A stretch of DNA of 40,489 bases from Streptococcus sp. (GCA_003521145.1 DOTL01000020.1:1-40489), one strand, 5' to 3'. Positions 24,974 to 34,449 are shown, numbered from the stretch's first letter. Translations and numbers: made by a program. The notes: generated by a model not told the origin, from the sequence alone.

Positions 24974-26216
24974 TTAATCCTTCTTACTGATTCCCATTTC
25001 CTGACGGACATGCGCATGGGAATCTTCATGGAGAATGTCATTATCAATAATTGAAGCTTCTCGAAGTTCTTCGGCCCTTTTCTTGTCCTGATGAGTCAAG
25101 TCTTGATTGGGATCATAAGCTTTCTCAACAATAGACAAGAGATGGTTTTGAATATCTTTTTCATTACGAATCTTAGTTTTTTTGCGGTAGCTAGCTACAA
25201 CTAGCACTACCAACATCAGCATTTCCAGATAACCAATAATAGGATACATAACCGCTACCAGTTGACGGAAGCCCATGAAGGAACTAGCGAAACCAAGAAG
25301 GGCAAATGCAGCCACAAAGAACTTGAAGCGTTTTTCACTACCTGCTGAAAAGCGTTTACCAAGGGCATAGTAGAGACTAAAGACGGTATTAAAAATTAAA
25401 CCAAGAATCACTAAAGCGTAAAATTTCGCAAAGATAGGGTTCATTTCCTTAGCAATAGCCAACATAGGAACATCCGAGCTAGCAATCTTATCACTGTTAG
25501 CAAAAGGAATCAAGGTTGTGACAAAAAAATCACCCCAACCATAAATTCTCACCAGCCCCCACTCTTTTCAGCTTCATTGATTTTGAGAATAGAGCCACCC
25601 ATGACAAAGGCCATGGCTATAGCTGACATGACACAAACGGTAAAATAGTTAACCACAGACAGCCAAATAATCGGAAAAGGAGATTGAATGGTTGCGACAC
25701 CTTATCTATCACAGCAAAATCCCAGTGACGTCCTAAAACATTGGTCACGAATATCATGGCAATCATAACCAAAATCATAGGGGTAAAAACTCCAATAACA
25801 CCGATAATTTTTTGAAATCTAGAAAACTCACAAAGATAGTCGGAGCTGTACACAGGAAGGCACCTACCCAAATCGGAAAGCCGAACTGTTGGTTTAAGTT
25901 AGTCCCTGCACCTGCTGTCATCACAAAGCCAAACAGGAAACAAGTGATAATCAAAGCGATATCCAAAATACGGTAAATCACAGGATGACTGATTTCTGCC
26001 ACGACTACTGAATGCTCGTCTGAGCGATAATAACTTCCCAGAGCAATCATGAGTCGTCCAAAGCCAACATGCAAAACTCCTAGAACTATGACACCTATCA
26101 GTCCCCAGGCTCCAAAACTAACAAACTACTATAAGAGGTCCTGTCCTGAAGATACCCCTGCACCAATCATTACACCGACATAGGCCAGGGCAATGCTCCA
26201 AATACGTTTTTGACAT
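24974..26216 (-). pseudogene. YkvI-type membrane transporter, multiply broken
   Basis: The intact ancestor would be about 400 residues with some 10 membrane segments; the start MSK then RIWSIALAYVGVMIGAGVSS and GQDL recall the YkvI family of uncharacterised transporters (APC superfamily). At least five lesions are visible: an extra A after the start (T5 on plus at 26207-26211), two stops at 26126-26131, a frameshift in the A6 run at 25808-25813 (FLDFKK versus FQKIIGVIG), a frameshift near 25695-25710, and a TGA at 25549-25551 with another shift. The 3' frame reads on for 192 codons with a charged tail. ATG 26214-26216 has AGGAGG 5 bases upstream. Substrate unknown. Confidence 0.8.
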
Positions 26217-26287
26217 ATTACCTCCTGTAAAATACAAAGTATTTCTATTTTACACTACTCTAACACCTTTGTAAAAATCAATAAAAC

Positions 26288-26311
26288 ACAGCACCTTCAT
26301 AAGAAAGTGCT
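26288..26311 (-). terminator. Terminator after nagA
   Basis: Minus strand AGCACTTT-CTTATG-AAGGTGCT followed by GTGTTTT, a weak T-run, just past the nagA stop. Confidence 0.55.
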
Positions 26312-26321
26312 ACTCATACTC

Positions 26322-27470
26322 TTATTTTTCCCAACCTTTTCGTCCATCAATATAGGTTGCTTGTAAGTCCAAGGAGTCATCTAATACGATAAAATCAGCT
26401 GGTAAACCTTCTTTTAGGCTTCCACAAGTATTTTCAAGCCCAACCGATTTAGCTGGAACACTAGTGGCCATTTGTAAGGCTTGAGCAACTGTCACAAGTC
26501 CCCAGTCAACCACATGTTTAACACCATCTTTGAGTTGTAGGATAGATCCAGCTAGGTTACCACCTTCCTTGAGACGGGCGGTACTATTTTCAACGATGAC
26601 AGGAAGTTCACCCAGCATATAGTCCCCATCAGGACGTCCTCCCGCTGACATACAGTCCGTAATAAGGGCAACTCCTTGAGGAGTCTTTTGCTTGATAAGA
26701 ACCTTACAAGCTGCAGGGACCACGTGATGACCATCTGCAATCAGTTCACCTATAGTTTCAGGACTATCAAAGGCTGCACCAACCATACCAGGCTCACGGT
26801 GGGTAAAGCCACGCATCCCGTTATAGACGTGAACCCAAACGGACGCCCCGGCTTCCACTGCTGCCATGGCTTCTTCATATGTGGCATTGGAATGACCCAG
26901 AGCGATTGTCACACCTTGCTTGGTTGCTTCTTGGATAAATTCAGCTACTCCCTCACGTTCAGGAGCAAGAGCCAATTTAATCAGTTTTCCTTGAGCCGCC
27001 TCCTGCCATTCCTTCAATTGTTCCACACTTGGATTGCCCATATACTTAGGATTTTGAGCTCCCTTGTAGGTTTCAGTGAAATAAGGTCCTTCAAAGAAGA
27101 GCCCTTGAATTTTGGCACCAGTCTCCTTACCAACCGTATTAGCTGTTGTTTGGCAAATAGCCTTCAACTCTTCAAATGGAGCTGTTAAAGCTGTCGGTAA
27201 GAAGGAGGTCACACCTGCTGAAAGCAAGGCTTGACTCATGCCTAGAAGACTTTCCTCAGAATTATCCATGACATCATAACCCGCAAATCCATGAATGTGA
27301 GTATCTACAAGACCCGGAGAAATCTGATAATCACTGTAATCTAGCACCTCTGCACCTTCTGGTACATTTTCCGTCCAGTCACCAAAACGGCTATCCTCAA
27401 CCGCTAGGTAGCCACCTTCCTTGATTTTATGTTCAAAGTAAAAACGTTTGGCTGAAATATAATAGGTCAT
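26322..27470 (-). CDS. nagA: N-acetylglucosamine-6-phosphate deacetylase
   Basis: Deacetylates GlcNAc-6-P to glucosamine-6-P in amino-sugar recycling; amidohydrolase fold. 382 residues. Visible metal/substrate motifs are VDTHIHGFAGYDVMDN near residue 53, FFEGPYF near 122, ALGHSNATYEEA near 190, and LITDCMSAGGRPDG near 266. Start ATG 27468-27470 is chosen over an upstream one because AGAGGTG is 5 bases before it. It is flanked by terminators, so it is a single-gene unit. Confidence 0.95.
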   Translation of the reverse strand: MTYYISAKRFYFEHKIKEGGYLAVEDSRFGDWTENVPEGAEVLDYSDYQISPGLVDTHIHGFAGYDVMDNSEESLLGMSQALLSAGVTSFLPTALTAPFEELKAICQTTANTVGKETGAKIQGLFFEGPYFTETYKGAQNPKYMGNPSVEQLKEWQEAAQGKLIKLALAPEREGVAEFIQEATKQGVTIALGHSNATYEEAMAAVEAGASVWVHVYNGMRGFTHREPGMVGAAFDSPETIGELIADGHHVVPAACKVLIKQKTPQGVALITDCMSAGGRPDGDYMLGELPVIVENSTARLKEGGNLAGSILQLKDGVKHVVDWGLVTVAQALQMATSVPAKSVGLENTCGSLKEGLPADFIVLDDSLDLQATYIDGRKGWEK

Positions 27471-27520
27471 AGGAGCACCTCTCATCATTTTTCTATATTT
27501 TTAATACACTTTCATTATAA

Positions 27521-27546
27521 CAAAAAGCCGAGAAATTTTCTCGACT
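27521..27546 (-). terminator. Terminator after the Na/phosphate cotransporter gene
   Basis: Minus strand AGTCGAGAAA/TTTCTCGGCT palindrome followed by TTTTTG, 8 bases past the stop. The nagA -10-like TATAAT follows immediately. Confidence 0.85.
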
Positions 27547-27553
27547 TTCTCTA

Positions 27554-29185
27554 TTAAATCACACCTTCTGTAACCTTTTCAACAAGGTTAATCGCATGGT
27601 CTGCGATACGTGTGTAATGTGAGAGGTAATCAACATAGTTGATACCTGCTTGCGCAGTACACTCACCATTGTTAAGACGTTTGGTATGTATTTTACGCAA
27701 TTGTTTTTCAAGTTTTTCCAACTCTTCATGGCGAAGGATGACTTGACCTGCAAGTACCTTATCGTCATCTACAATAACACGAATACTATCAAGGGCGATA
27801 CGGTGAGTCCGGTTGTAAACATCCGCAAGCTCAGTCTTGGCAGTATCAGAAAATTCAATTCCCTTATTATGAATGTGTTGTGAAAGGTTTGCACTTGCAA
27901 CTGCAAGGTCACCAATACGCTCCAAGTCACGAACAGAGTCAAGCACACTTGCCAACACTTCATTTTCAGAAACACTTAGAGATTCGTTAGAGATGTCAAT
28001 CAAGTAAGTTGTCAACTCTTCGTCAATACTATTAACTGCTGTTTCATACTTCTCAACCTTATCGAAGTATTTTTCATCTCCCTTAGCAAAGAAAGCATAG
28101 GAAGCTTCCAAAGACTGGATGGCGTATGATGCCAAGTGTACCAATTCTTTCTTAGCGTTACCAAGGGCGATAGCTGGTGCTTGTGTGATAAGCAAACGGT
28201 CCAAGTAGAGTGCTTCGTACTTGTTAATCTCATCTTCACCAGGAATAATCTTAGTCACAAGGTAAGCCAAGAGTCCGATGAATGGGAATTGAACAATAGT
28301 ATTTGCAATGTTAAAAGTACCGTGAGCAAAGGCGATAGTCATCTCAGGCGTCAAACCAAGCACAGACTTAAACCATTGAATCAAGGCTGTGAATGGTACC
28401 AAGAGAATCAAACACAAGACCGTCCCAATGACGTTGAACAGTACGTGAGCCCCTGCCACACGTTTAGCTGCAATATTTGAACCAAGAGCAGCTAGAACCG
28501 CTGTGATAGTTGTCCCAATATTATCCCCAAAGAGGATTGGAAGGGCACCTTGCAGATTAAGCAAACCACCTGAGTAAAGACTCTGAAGAATACCGATGGT
28601 TGCTGCTGACGATTGAATCAACATGGTCAAGCCAGCACCGATGATAACCCCCATGACTGGGCGATCACCCAAGGTTGCCAAGTAGTCCTTAAAGGCTGTA
28701 ACGGACTTCAAAGGTTCTACCGCATCTCCCATAAGGTTAAGGGCAAAGAAAATCCCCCCAACACCAAACAAGATACGTCCTAGATTATTGAGCTTCTTAT
28801 TACTTGTGAAGAAGAGAAGTGCTGCCCCTAGGAAAATCACTGGAAGGGCATAATCACCTAGCTTGAAACCAATCATGAAGGAGGTTACGGTTGTCCCGAT
28901 ATTTGCCCCCATGACAATCCCAATAGCCTGACGAAGACTCAAGAGCCCTGCCGAAACCAGACCGACGACAATAACGGTAACCCCTGAACTCGACTGAATC
29001 AAGGCCGTCATGACAATACCAATCAAAACCCCTAAAAACGGGTTGCTGGTATACTTATCGATGTAAAAGCGCAACTTATCCCCGGCTGCTTGTTGAAGAC
29101 CATCTCCCATGTACTTGATACTAAAGAGGAAAAGCCCCAAACCACCGAGGAAAGAAAACGCAATATCTTGCCAATTTACTGACAC
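27554..29185 (-). CDS. Na+/phosphate cotransporter with PhoU-like C-domain
   Basis: 543 residues. The N-terminal about 310 residues hold two inverted membrane repeats with the family QSS motifs: TALIQSSSGVTVIVVGLVSA and TMLIQSSAATIGILQSLYSG, each followed by a GANIGTT/GDNIGTT stretch. The C-terminal about 200 residues are helical and PhoU-like. This is the NptA/YjbB group that takes up or exports phosphate with sodium. A promoter is visible upstream and a terminator downstream; no pho box is obvious. Confidence 0.93.
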   Translation of the reverse strand: MSVNWQDIAFSFLGGLGLFLFSIKYMGDGLQQAAGDKLRFYIDKYTSNPFLGVLIGIVMTALIQSSSGVTVIVVGLVSAGLLSLRQAIGIVMGANIGTTVTSFMIGFKLGDYALPVIFLGAALLFFTSNKKLNNLGRILFGVGGIFFALNLMGDAVEPLKSVTAFKDYLATLGDRPVMGVIIGAGLTMLIQSSAATIGILQSLYSGGLLNLQGALPILFGDNIGTTITAVLAALGSNIAAKRVAGAHVLFNVIGTVLCLILLVPFTALIQWFKSVLGLTPEMTIAFAHGTFNIANTIVQFPFIGLLAYLVTKIIPGEDEINKYEALYLDRLLITQAPAIALGNAKKELVHLASYAIQSLEASYAFFAKGDEKYFDKVEKYETAVNSIDEELTTYLIDISNESLSVSENEVLASVLDSVRDLERIGDLAVASANLSQHIHNKGIEFSDTAKTELADVYNRTHRIALDSIRVIVDDDKVLAGQVILRHEELEKLEKQLRKIHTKRLNNGECTAQAGINYVDYLSHYTRIADHAINLVEKVTEGVI

Positions 29186-29232
29186 ATTTTTGTCCTCATT
29201 ATTTAAAAATTTTCGGTTAAACCGACCTTCCT

Positions 29233-29261
29233 ATTGTATCGATTTATTAGGGAATAGACAA
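29233..29261 (-). promoter_or_regulatory. Promoter of the Na/phosphate cotransporter gene
   Basis: TTGTCT (29256-29261) and TACAAT (29233-29238), 17-base spacer. A small palindrome TCGGTTTAACCGA lies between it and the start codon. Confidence 0.6.
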
Positions 29262-29281
29262 GGCTTTTTCCACAAAATAAT

Positions 29282-29311
29282 AGAAAGATCAGAAGAAATT
29301 CTGACCTTTCT
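29282..29311 (-). terminator. Terminator after the lipoprotein pseudogene
   Basis: AGAAAGGTCAGAA/TTCTGATCTTTCT arms with a short loop, followed on the minus strand by ATTATTTTG. Confidence 0.65.
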
Positions 29312-29322
29312 AGATGTCTCAA

Positions 29323-30402
29323 TTAATCCACTTGAATATAACGGCGAACACCACTATAGCTAATGTAAGAAATCCAACTACGACTGTCTTGCGTACATAA
29401 CCTTCAAATCGAAGTTAATCTTATCGCCTGCTTCTAAGTAAAATTCTACTGAAGCTTTATCACTAGGTATATTTTTGACAGCCGTACGTTTGGTAAGCGT
29501 GTAGCTACCAGATTCTGATATACCACCATCAATGGGAAGTTGATTGTCAGTAACTGTCTCGTCTTTAGGTAGCGTCATATTATCTGATTCTTTAAGGTAG
29601 ACTTTTGTTCCACCAGTACTGGTTACTTGAATGATATCTTGTTCATAGCTTGGACCAGAAACAGCTACCTTTTTAGAGACAAAGCTAATATCTCCAACAA
29701 TACCAGAGGTGTCACCCCTATCTCTTGAAAGGGTGCATCATACTTACCTGAGCCTTCTTGATAATTATCTTTCGGATGCACATAATTGTGAACTGTCGCT
29801 TGACCTTGGGCAGTGATATCTCCTACTAGGCTGGCATTATTAAAGACCAGACGACTGCCATCACTGGACTTCCAAGTTCCAGCAATACTATCAAACTGAC
29901 CACGCGCTACCGCACTCATATCCATATCCACAGTGGTCACTTGCGTATCTGTTTTAGCTTGAGCTTGACTGCTAGATTGAGTGCTTGAAGTTTGACTATC
30001 ACTTGAGTTCTTTGGCACTTGGGATTGACTAGCTGAAGACTGACTCTCGTTTAAAGACTTAGGAGTTTGGGACTGGCTGCTTGAGGGAGCTGATGAACTA
30101 TTTGAAGATGATGACTGAGCCTGACTACTATTTGAACTTAGGGCAGAAGCCTTTTTGCTACTTGGTGCACTTGAAGATTCTGTCTTTGAACCAGAAGACT
30201 CCTTGACCTTTACACTAGACTTGCTAGTCTTACCACTATCTTTACTGGATGATTTAGCCTTACTTGATAAGGTCACCTGGCTACTCTTAGGCGTCTTATC
30301 TGATAAACTCGATTCGTTATGGCTGGAACAGGCCGTCAGCAAAGCCATTTAGGAAAGGGTAACCATGGAAAGCACGATTTCTCGGGAAAATTTGTTTTTC
30401 AT
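29323..30402 (-). pseudogene. Ser-rich lipoprotein with DUF6287-like domain, broken
   Basis: From ATG 30400-30402 the signal peptide reads MKNKFSREIVLSMVTLS, a TAA stop (30349-30351), then MALLTACSS with the lipobox Cys. A Ser/Lys/Gln-rich linker of about 120 residues follows, then VDMDMSAVARGQFDSIAGTW, a DUF6287-like domain of streptococcal surface lipoproteins. A frameshift in a G4 run (29714-29717) moves to the frame of GDTSGIVGDISFVSKKVAVS, and another near 29385-29400 leads to an SH3-like end SWISYISYSGVRRYIQVD that stops at 29323. So one stop and two frameshifts. The domain name is from memory. Confidence 0.8.
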
Positions 30403-30432
30403 AATCATTTCCTTATTTCTAATCTTTCGTAA

Positions 30433-30484
30433 AAAGTAAAGATAGGACCTATGTTACAAGGAAACATAAGGCCCTCTCTACTTT
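30433..30484 (-). promoter_or_regulatory. Long leader hairpin before the lipoprotein gene
   Basis: Minus strand AAAGTA..AGA.GG..ATGTT pairs with AACAT..CC..TCT.TACTTT over about 22 positions, followed by TTTTTA. It lies between the likely start of transcription (about 30505) and the start codon, so it resembles an attenuator. No known riboswitch is recognised, and no competing antiterminator arm was found. Confidence 0.5.
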
Positions 30485-30511
30485 TAAGGGAACAATCTTT
30501 TCTACACTTTT

Positions 30512-30517
30512 ATTATA
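30512..30517 (-). promoter_or_regulatory. Extended -10 promoter of the lipoprotein pseudogene
   Basis: TGATATAAT is a TGnTATAAT extended -10; TTAGCG 17 bases upstream is a poor -35. Confidence 0.5.
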
Positions 30518-30592
30518 TCATTTTCTAATGTAAACGCTAACATATCAGGGTTGTAAATTCTAAAAAAGAGATGAGAATATCTTGAATCCTTG

Positions 30593-30601
30593 TGATATAA
30601 T
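30593..30601 (+). promoter_or_regulatory. Extended -10 promoter of the YgjV-type gene
   Basis: TGATATAAT extended -10 on the plus strand, 25 bases before the chosen ATG. It argues against the upstream in-frame start codon at 30582. Confidence 0.55.
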
Positions 30602-30626
30602 GGAGACAAAAATTGAAAGTTATACC

Positions 30627-31136
30627 ATGACAATCTATCTTATAGCACAAGTATTCTCAGCCATAGGTGCCCTATGTGTCGCCATATCCTCTTTTGCAAA
30701 ATCAAAAAATAACATGCTCGTCTGGCAAATTACCGACTATATTTTTACTGCTATTGCCAACCTACTTCTAGGGGGCTATACGGGTGCTTTAACCATTAGT
30801 ATTTCCATCATTCGTAATAGCTTGATGGTCAAAAAGAAGATGACCAAAACTATCTTGACCATCCTCATCATTATTCAAATCATCGTCGGAACCTATCTCA
30901 ATCAACTTGGGATTATTGGTTATTTACCTATAATTTCCTCAGTCTCCTATAGCCTAGCGATTGCTACCACACCAAACCTTCAGTGGCTTCGCTGGGTCAT
31001 TATTGAAAATATGTTACTCTGGCTCATTTACGATTTGACCATTCAGGCTTACCCAGCTGCCATCACTGACGTCACTATCACACTAACCACTCTCATTGCC
31101 ATTATCAGAAATCGAAAAACCTTTAGCAAACAATAA
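30627..31136 (+). CDS. YgjV-type inner-membrane protein
   Basis: 169 residues, five or six membrane segments, starting MTIYLIAQVFSAIGALCVAI. The pattern VWQITDYIFTAIANLLLGGYTGAL is that of the YgjV (Imp-YgjV) family, function unknown. The ATG at 30627 is chosen because the extended -10 box sits at 30596-30601 and GAAAG lies 7 bases upstream. The terminator's 5' arm is inside the last codons. Confidence 0.8.
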   Translation: MTIYLIAQVFSAIGALCVAISSFAKSKNNMLVWQITDYIFTAIANLLLGGYTGALTISISIIRNSLMVKKKMTKTILTILIIIQIIVGTYLNQLGIIGYLPIISSVSYSLAIATTPNLQWLRWVIIENMLLWLIYDLTIQAYPAAITDVTITLTTLIAIIRNRKTFSKQ

Positions 31137-31153
31137 AGCTAAAGGTCTTTTTC
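31119..31153 (+). terminator. Bidirectional terminator overlapping the end of the YgjV-type gene
   Basis: ACCTTTAGC (31119-31127) pairs with GCTAAAGGT (31138-31146); the TAA stop lies in the loop. T-runs follow on both strands, so it also serves the convergent Cof phosphatase gene. Confidence 0.85.
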
Positions 31154-31975
31154 TTATAGAGCCCAAGTACGAATGGCGTGTGCCACACCTGCCTCGTCAT
31201 TTGTCAAAGTCACATACTTACACAAATCTTTAATATCGTCACTAGCATTACCCATGGCAACACTTTGACCGACGAATTGAAGCACTTCAAGGTCATTAGC
31301 AGCATCACCCAGAACCATGACTTGTTCTGGAGCAATTTCAAGCTTTTCCGTCAAATGCTTAAGTCCACTAGCCTTAGTCGCCCCTTGTGGCATGATTTCA
31401 AAGATATAGTCTTGGCTACGAACTGTGCTATAGCTCTGACCAAGTCTATCTTGCACAGTGTTTTGGAAGGCGTCCAAAGGTGCAGAATCAGCCATATACA
31501 TGGCTTGGAAAATCACTTGCCCCTCCGCAAAGATTTCTTCCAAACTTCTAGCCTTCGCTTCTGTGAAAACAGTGCTAGCATCATAAGCTACTAGCTCAGG
31601 CACTTCATCGCCCACAACATAGTAAGTCTTCTCACCGGCCAAGGTTAGAGCCACCTCTGGAAAACCTTCGCAAGCCTGCAAGAGTTCTTCCATCTCAGAG
31701 CGAGATAAACTTTCAGATTGTATCAACTGCCAATTTTTTGTCTCATAAGTAGAACACCCATTGTTCATAATAATATACTCTTCTTCACTCAGTCCTAATT
31801 TCTCAAAATATGGAAGAATACCTGAACGTGGGCGTCCTGTACAAAGGACAATTTTGATACCTGCCGCAGCTGCTTCTTGAATAGCCTTAATATTCTCTGC
31901 AGGAATCTCTTTTTGGCTATTTAAGAGCGTCCCGTCCATATCTATTGCAATGAGTTTCACTTGATTCTGATTCAT
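31154..31975 (-). CDS. Cof-type HAD-superfamily phosphatase
   Basis: 273 residues, type IIB HAD sugar- or nucleotide-phosphatase. Motif I AIDMDGTLLNS near residue 10, motif II CTGRPRSG near 44, motif III/IV LGDAANDLEVL near 223. Substrate unknown. Start ATG 31973-31975 has GAAGGAGAG upstream. It begins 16 bases after the glucosaminidase stop and is probably co-transcribed. Confidence 0.92.
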   Translation of the reverse strand: MNQNQVKLIAIDMDGTLLNSQKEIPAENIKAIQEAAAAGIKIVLCTGRPRSGILPYFEKLGLSEEEYIIMNNGCSTYETKNWQLIQSESLSRSEMEELLQACEGFPEVALTLAGEKTYYVVGDEVPELVAYDASTVFTEAKARSLEEIFAEGQVIFQAMYMADSAPLDAFQNTVQDRLGQSYSTVRSQDYIFEIMPQGATKASGLKHLTEKLEIAPEQVMVLGDAANDLEVLQFVGQSVAMGNASDDIKDLCKYVTLTNDEAGVAHAIRTWAL

Positions 31976-31991
31976 TTTACTCTCCTTCGAC

Positions 31992-32648
31992 CTAATAAGT
32001 ATCATAAATGGTTAACTGGTATTGTTCAATGATGCTGTTTAATTTGTCTCCATAAGTTGTATCCGTAGCGTAGACCCCTGTTAGGGCAGCTGTCGCATAC
32101 TTATAATTCTTAGTATTGGAACGGTGCACCCCTACATAGTAGCTTCCCTCAAGAAAATCCACATAGTCTTGTAAAGAATTTTCCACAGAACCATAAGAAC
32201 GAAAAGCCGCATCAATATAGTAAGCATTACCCTTACCATCATCCTCCCAGGTCGGTAGGGTCACACTTTGACCATTGTAATCCCCCTTAATCCCAAAGAA
32301 GTTATAAGACGGCTTCTGACTCAAACCGGATTGTCCAGAGTCGGATTCCAAGATGGCCTGAGCAATCATAACAGATGCATAAAGATCGTTTCTAGCCGCC
32401 AAATAGCGGGACGTCTCGCCAATCTCGGCAATAAAAGCAACCGTTGTCTCATCCGTAGGTGTCATGTTCTTTTCCATAGTCAACCTTGGAAAATTTAATC
32501 TAGCTAGGAGTCCCAATGAGGCAAATAGGCCAATAAAAATCAGACTCCACTTCTGGAAAAATTTAGGAAAGAGCAAGAAAGACTTCTTTTTCTTTTTAGT
32601 TTTCTTAGGTCTAGCTTTCAACTTACTTTTCTTTTTTCCTTTTGCCAA
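31992..32648 (-). CDS. Membrane-anchored glucosaminidase (peptidoglycan hydrolase)
   Basis: Cleaves the glycan strands of peptidoglycan. 218 residues: a very basic cytoplasmic head (KGKKKSKLKARPKKTKKKKK), one membrane span (WSLIFIGLFASLGLLARLNF) and a glucosaminidase domain (about 70-215) with the catalytic Glu in AQAILESDSGQSGLS and FFGIKGDYNGQSV. The start is TTG (32646-32648), with GGGGGTG 5 bases before it. No cell-wall-binding repeats are present. Confidence 0.9.
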   Translation of the reverse strand: MAKGKKKSKLKARPKKTKKKKKSFLLFPKFFQKWSLIFIGLFASLGLLARLNFPRLTMEKNMTPTDETTVAFIAEIGETSRYLAARNDLYASVMIAQAILESDSGQSGLSQKPSYNFFGIKGDYNGQSVTLPTWEDDGKGNAYYIDAAFRSYGSVENSLQDYVDFLEGSYYVGVHRSNTKNYKYATAALTGVYATDTTYGDKLNSIIEQYQLTIYDTY

Positions 32649-32698
32649 TTGGTCACCCCCTCAATCATACTAAGTCCTCTAAGTATATCAAAATTCAC

Positions 32699-32727
32699 TA
32701 AAAAAAACCTAAACCAACCGGTTTAAG
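32699..32727 (-). terminator. Terminator after the PII gene
   Basis: CTTAAACC-GGTT-GGTTTAGG followed by a long T-run on the minus strand, 12 bases past the stop. Confidence 0.85.
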
Positions 32728-32738
32728 CCTCCATTATA

Positions 32739-33080
32739 TTAAATAGCGTCGCCACCACGTTCACCAGTACGAATACGGATAACATCATCAATAGGAAGAA
32801 TAAAAATCTTCCCATCACCAACTTCCCCTGTCGCCACAGCGCTACGAATAGCATCAACAACTTCGTCAACTGCCATATCTTTGACTACAATTTCAACCTT
32901 AACCTTAGCTAATATGGTAGGAACAATTCGCTGTCCACGAACAAACTCCGCAAAGCCACGTTGATTACCATAACCCAGAACTTGACTAACAGTCATCCCC
33001 TTGGCCAAGCCACTACCAGTCAAGGCATTTTTTAAATCTTCCAATTTATCCGAACGAATAATCGCTTCTACTTTTTTCAT
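32739..33080 (-). CDS. glnB: PII nitrogen regulatory protein
   Basis: A 113-residue trimeric sensor of 2-oxoglutarate and ATP/ADP that can plug the ammonium channel. KVKVEIVVKD and the C-terminal GDGKIFILPIDDVIRIRTGE are family signatures. In the T-loop (GYGNQRGFAEFVRGQRIVPT) the position of the uridylylated Tyr51 of enterobacteria holds Ile, so control by uridylylation is not expected. It follows amt by 10 bases: a classical amt-PII unit, so the symbol glnK is equally possible. Confidence 0.93.
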   Translation of the reverse strand: MKKVEAIIRSDKLEDLKNALTGSGLAKGMTVSQVLGYGNQRGFAEFVRGQRIVPTILAKVKVEIVVKDMAVDEVVDAIRSAVATGEVGDGKIFILPIDDVIRIRTGERGGDAI

Positions 33081-33090
33081 CTGTATTCTC

Positions 33091-34326
33091 CTACGAATCT
33101 AAGCCCATAAAGGTTGGATAGGCTGTTTCCTTGTGTTCACAGTCATCAAGACCAATAGCTTCATCACGGTCACTAACACGCAAAGGCATATAGTGAGCAA
33201 TTACTTTAATAATACCATAGGTCACAAGAGCAGACCAAATAGCTGTAAAGATAATAGCTAAAATAGTCACTACAAACAGATTCGCCTTTCCATAAATTAA
33301 GCCAATATTGGTCTTATCTAGTGCTAAACCTGGTGTCGTAAAAATCGCAGTAGCCAAACCACCAAAGATACCTCCAATGCCGTGGCAACCAAAAGCATCC
33401 AATGCATCATCATAGGCAAAACGTTTTTTCAAGACAGAAATAGCATAGAAACAAATCGGACTAGCCATAATACCAATTAGAATGGCACTCCAAATGGAAA
33501 CAAAACCAGCTCCAGGTGTGATTGCAACCAGACCTGCCACCAAACCAGTTGAACTACCAACCAAGGATGGATGTCCTGTGACATGTTTTTCAATTGTCAA
33601 CCATGAAAACATGGCTGCAGCCGCTGACACATGGGTAGTCACAAGAGCGTGAACTGCCAAGCCATTAGCAGCCAAGGCTGATCCTGCATTAAAGCCAAAC
33701 CAACCAAACCATAAGAGACCCGCTCCCAATAGAACAAAAGGAACATTATGAGGACGGTGTTCTAAAATGCCAAAATCACGACGTTTACCAACAACGATTG
33801 CCAGAACCAAGGCCGATACACCGGAGGTAATATGAACCACATCACCACCTGCGAAGTCAATCGCCCCCCATTTAGCAATGAGCCCTTCGTCCCAAACCAT
33901 ATGTGCAAATGGATAATAGACAAGAAGTAACCAAAAGACAACAAAAATGGCTAAAGGCGTAAAACGCATCCGTCCTACCACTGAACCCGTCAAAATTGCT
34001 ACACAGATAATTGAAAACATCATCTGGAAAGCAGCAAACAGCATATCAGGAATGATTAGACCACGACTTGAGGCCGTTTCAGACACACCATTTAAAAAAA
34101 GGTGACTGAAATTACCAAAGAAATTTCCATGACCGCCAAAAGAAAGCGAGTAGCCAGCAACGATCCACAAGAGGGAAGCTATAGCTAAGGGAAGAACAGA
34201 CATCATCATGGTATTGATAACATTCTTACGACGTCCGAGCCCACCATAGAAGAAGGCCAAGGCCGGTGTCATCAAACAAACCATGGCTGAACAAATCAAT
34301 ATAAAGGCATTGCTACCTGTATCCAT
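33091..34326 (-). CDS. amt: Ammonium transporter Amt
   Basis: 411 residues, 11 membrane segments, trimeric channel for ammonium. The signature DFAGGDVVHITSGVSALVLA lies near residue 150 and the twin-histidine region includes GCHGIGGIFG. Start ATG 34324-34326 has TTGGAG about 7 bases upstream; the longer frame starting 22 codons earlier would include promoter DNA. The unit is amt-PII. Confidence 0.95.
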   Translation of the reverse strand: MDTGSNAFILICSAMVCLMTPALAFFYGGLGRRKNVINTMMMSVLPLAIASLLWIVAGYSLSFGGHGNFFGNFSHLFLNGVSETASSRGLIIPDMLFAAFQMMFSIICVAILTGSVVGRMRFTPLAIFVVFWLLLVYYPFAHMVWDEGLIAKWGAIDFAGGDVVHITSGVSALVLAIVVGKRRDFGILEHRPHNVPFVLLGAGLLWFGWFGFNAGSALAANGLAVHALVTTHVSAAAAMFSWLTIEKHVTGHPSLVGSSTGLVAGLVAITPGAGFVSIWSAILIGIMASPICFYAISVLKKRFAYDDALDAFGCHGIGGIFGGLATAIFTTPGLALDKTNIGLIYGKANLFVVTILAIIFTAIWSALVTYGIIKVIAHYMPLRVSDRDEAIGLDDCEHKETAYPTFMGLDS

Positions 34327-34363
34327 GAAACCACTCCAATTCACAAAATATTTTATGTCAGAT

Positions 34364-34392
34364 AATATAACACAAAAGCATGAGATAAACAA
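34364..34392 (-). promoter_or_regulatory. Promoter of amt-PII
   Basis: TTGTTT (34387-34392) and TATATT (34364-34369), spacer 17. The -10 box is embedded in TGTTATATTATCTGACATAA, which has the TGT...ACA dyad look of a GlnR/TnrA site; that reading is tentative. Confidence 0.65.
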
Positions 34393-34449
34393 GCGTATTT
34401 ACAGAATTTTTTGGTAATTCCTTCTTTTCTAACATCTTATGTTGCCATA

